In this document: positions 6,550 to 6,894 of the stretch, piece by piece
Layout of the letters: the number at the start of each line of letters is the position of its first letter
Position numbering within the stretch: the stretch's first letter is position 1
Source: Alphaproteobacteria bacterium
Lineage (GTDB): Bacteria > Pseudomonadota > Alphaproteobacteria > Rhizobiales > Rhizobiaceae
DNA: 6,894 nt
Assembly: GCA_030428345.1 (NCBI GenBank)
Contig: JAUIBM010000154.1
Location: 1-6,894 of the forward strand
Direction: 5' to 3'
Position numbers and translations under genes: made by a program
Notes under the pieces: generated by a model
Database searches by the model: none
The model's input: only the letters and a program-made list of their open reading frames with translations
Told to the model about the DNA's origin: nothing

Positions 6550-6894
6550 ATGGCGAAGGTCGGCGCGCGCAAGATGCCCGATCGTGCGGCCAATCAGGCA
6601 AGGCCGGGCGATATCGCATTCCGGCTGCTCCAGCTTGTCGAGCGGGCGGCGTATGACGAAGCCGAAGCAGTGCTGGCGCATTCGCCGCTGGCCGCGCAAT
6701 TATCGAAACCGGCCGAGGTCAGGAAGCTGGCGACGAGCCTTGGACTGAAGCCGGAGCATATTGCGATCCTGCGCGCGCTGGAGCGCTACGGCGCTGCAAG
6801 GGAAAGCCCGGCGGCGCGGCTGCACGCGCTTGGCGAGATGGAATTCATTGCCCAAAGGCCCGGAAAGGCGATTGCCGCGATCGGCCGGTCGCTG
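6550..6894 (+). CDS. Unrecognised helical protein, 5' part only (runs off the window)
   Basis: The frame stays open from the ATG at 6550 to the last base, giving the first 115 residues of a longer protein. AAGG (6538-6541) lies eight bases before the ATG; a GTG at 6547 is an alternative start, and a TGA at 6508 closes the frame upstream. The visible part is rich in Ala, Leu, Arg and Glu and looks like successive amphipathic helices, for example FRLLQLVERAAYDEAEAVL (24-42) and EHIAILRALERYGAARE (69-85). It has no signal peptide, membrane segment or catalytic motif that I recognise. The pattern could be a helical-repeat or adaptor-like N-terminal region ahead of another domain. It begins 61 bases after the DUF5989-type stop on the same strand, so it may share that transcript. 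I assign no function. Confidence 0.7.
   Translation, partial: MAKVGARKMPDRAANQARPGDIAFRLLQLVERAAYDEAEAVLAHSPLAAQLSKPAEVRKLATSLGLKPEHIAILRALERYGAARESPAARLHALGEMEFIAQRPGKAIAAIGRSL

Noticed and set aside
1..6894. CRISPR array, insertion sequence or toxin-antitoxin system
   Set aside because: No regularly spaced repeats, transposase motifs, terminal inverted repeats or paired small toxin/antitoxin genes were seen.

Overview
The window is high-GC DNA, probably from an alphaproteobacterium. This is an inference from codon use, protein style and GTG/TTG starts; no marker gene fixes the taxon. It looks like part of a locus for building or decorating a surface glycan or a small secreted metabolite. 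Six genes are well supported, and a seventh runs off the right edge.

Layout. Positions 1-525 hold no convincing gene; the only notable item is a degenerate tRNA-like 3' segment on the minus strand. A minus-strand operon is transcribed from about 4000 down to 526. It encodes an N-terminally anchored SGNH/GDSL hydrolase-like protein, a full-length NodU/TobZ-type carbamoyltransferase, and a small three-helix SxtJ-family membrane protein whose TTG start overlaps the carbamoyltransferase stop codon. Two genes run divergently on the plus strand: a GT2 glycosyltransferase (about 4203-5051) and, overlapping its stop codon, a sulfotransferase-like protein (about 5048-6061). After a 277-bp gap comes a 49-residue DUF5989-type single-helix protein (6339-6488). 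The start of an unrecognised, mainly helical protein (6550 to the edge) follows.

How the genes may work together. The carbamoyltransferase, SxtJ-like protein, DUF5989-like protein and SGNH hydrolase form a set that, from general knowledge, recurs together in bacterial genomes. Here the set is split: three members are on the minus strand, and the DUF5989 gene lies on the other strand beyond the glycosyltransferase and sulfotransferase. A reasonable model is that the glycosyltransferase adds a sugar, and that the carbamoyltransferase, sulfotransferase and possibly the SGNH protein then add or remove carbamoyl, sulfate or acyl groups. The two small membrane proteins would tether or assist the carbamoylation step. 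The acceptor molecule cannot be read from this sequence.
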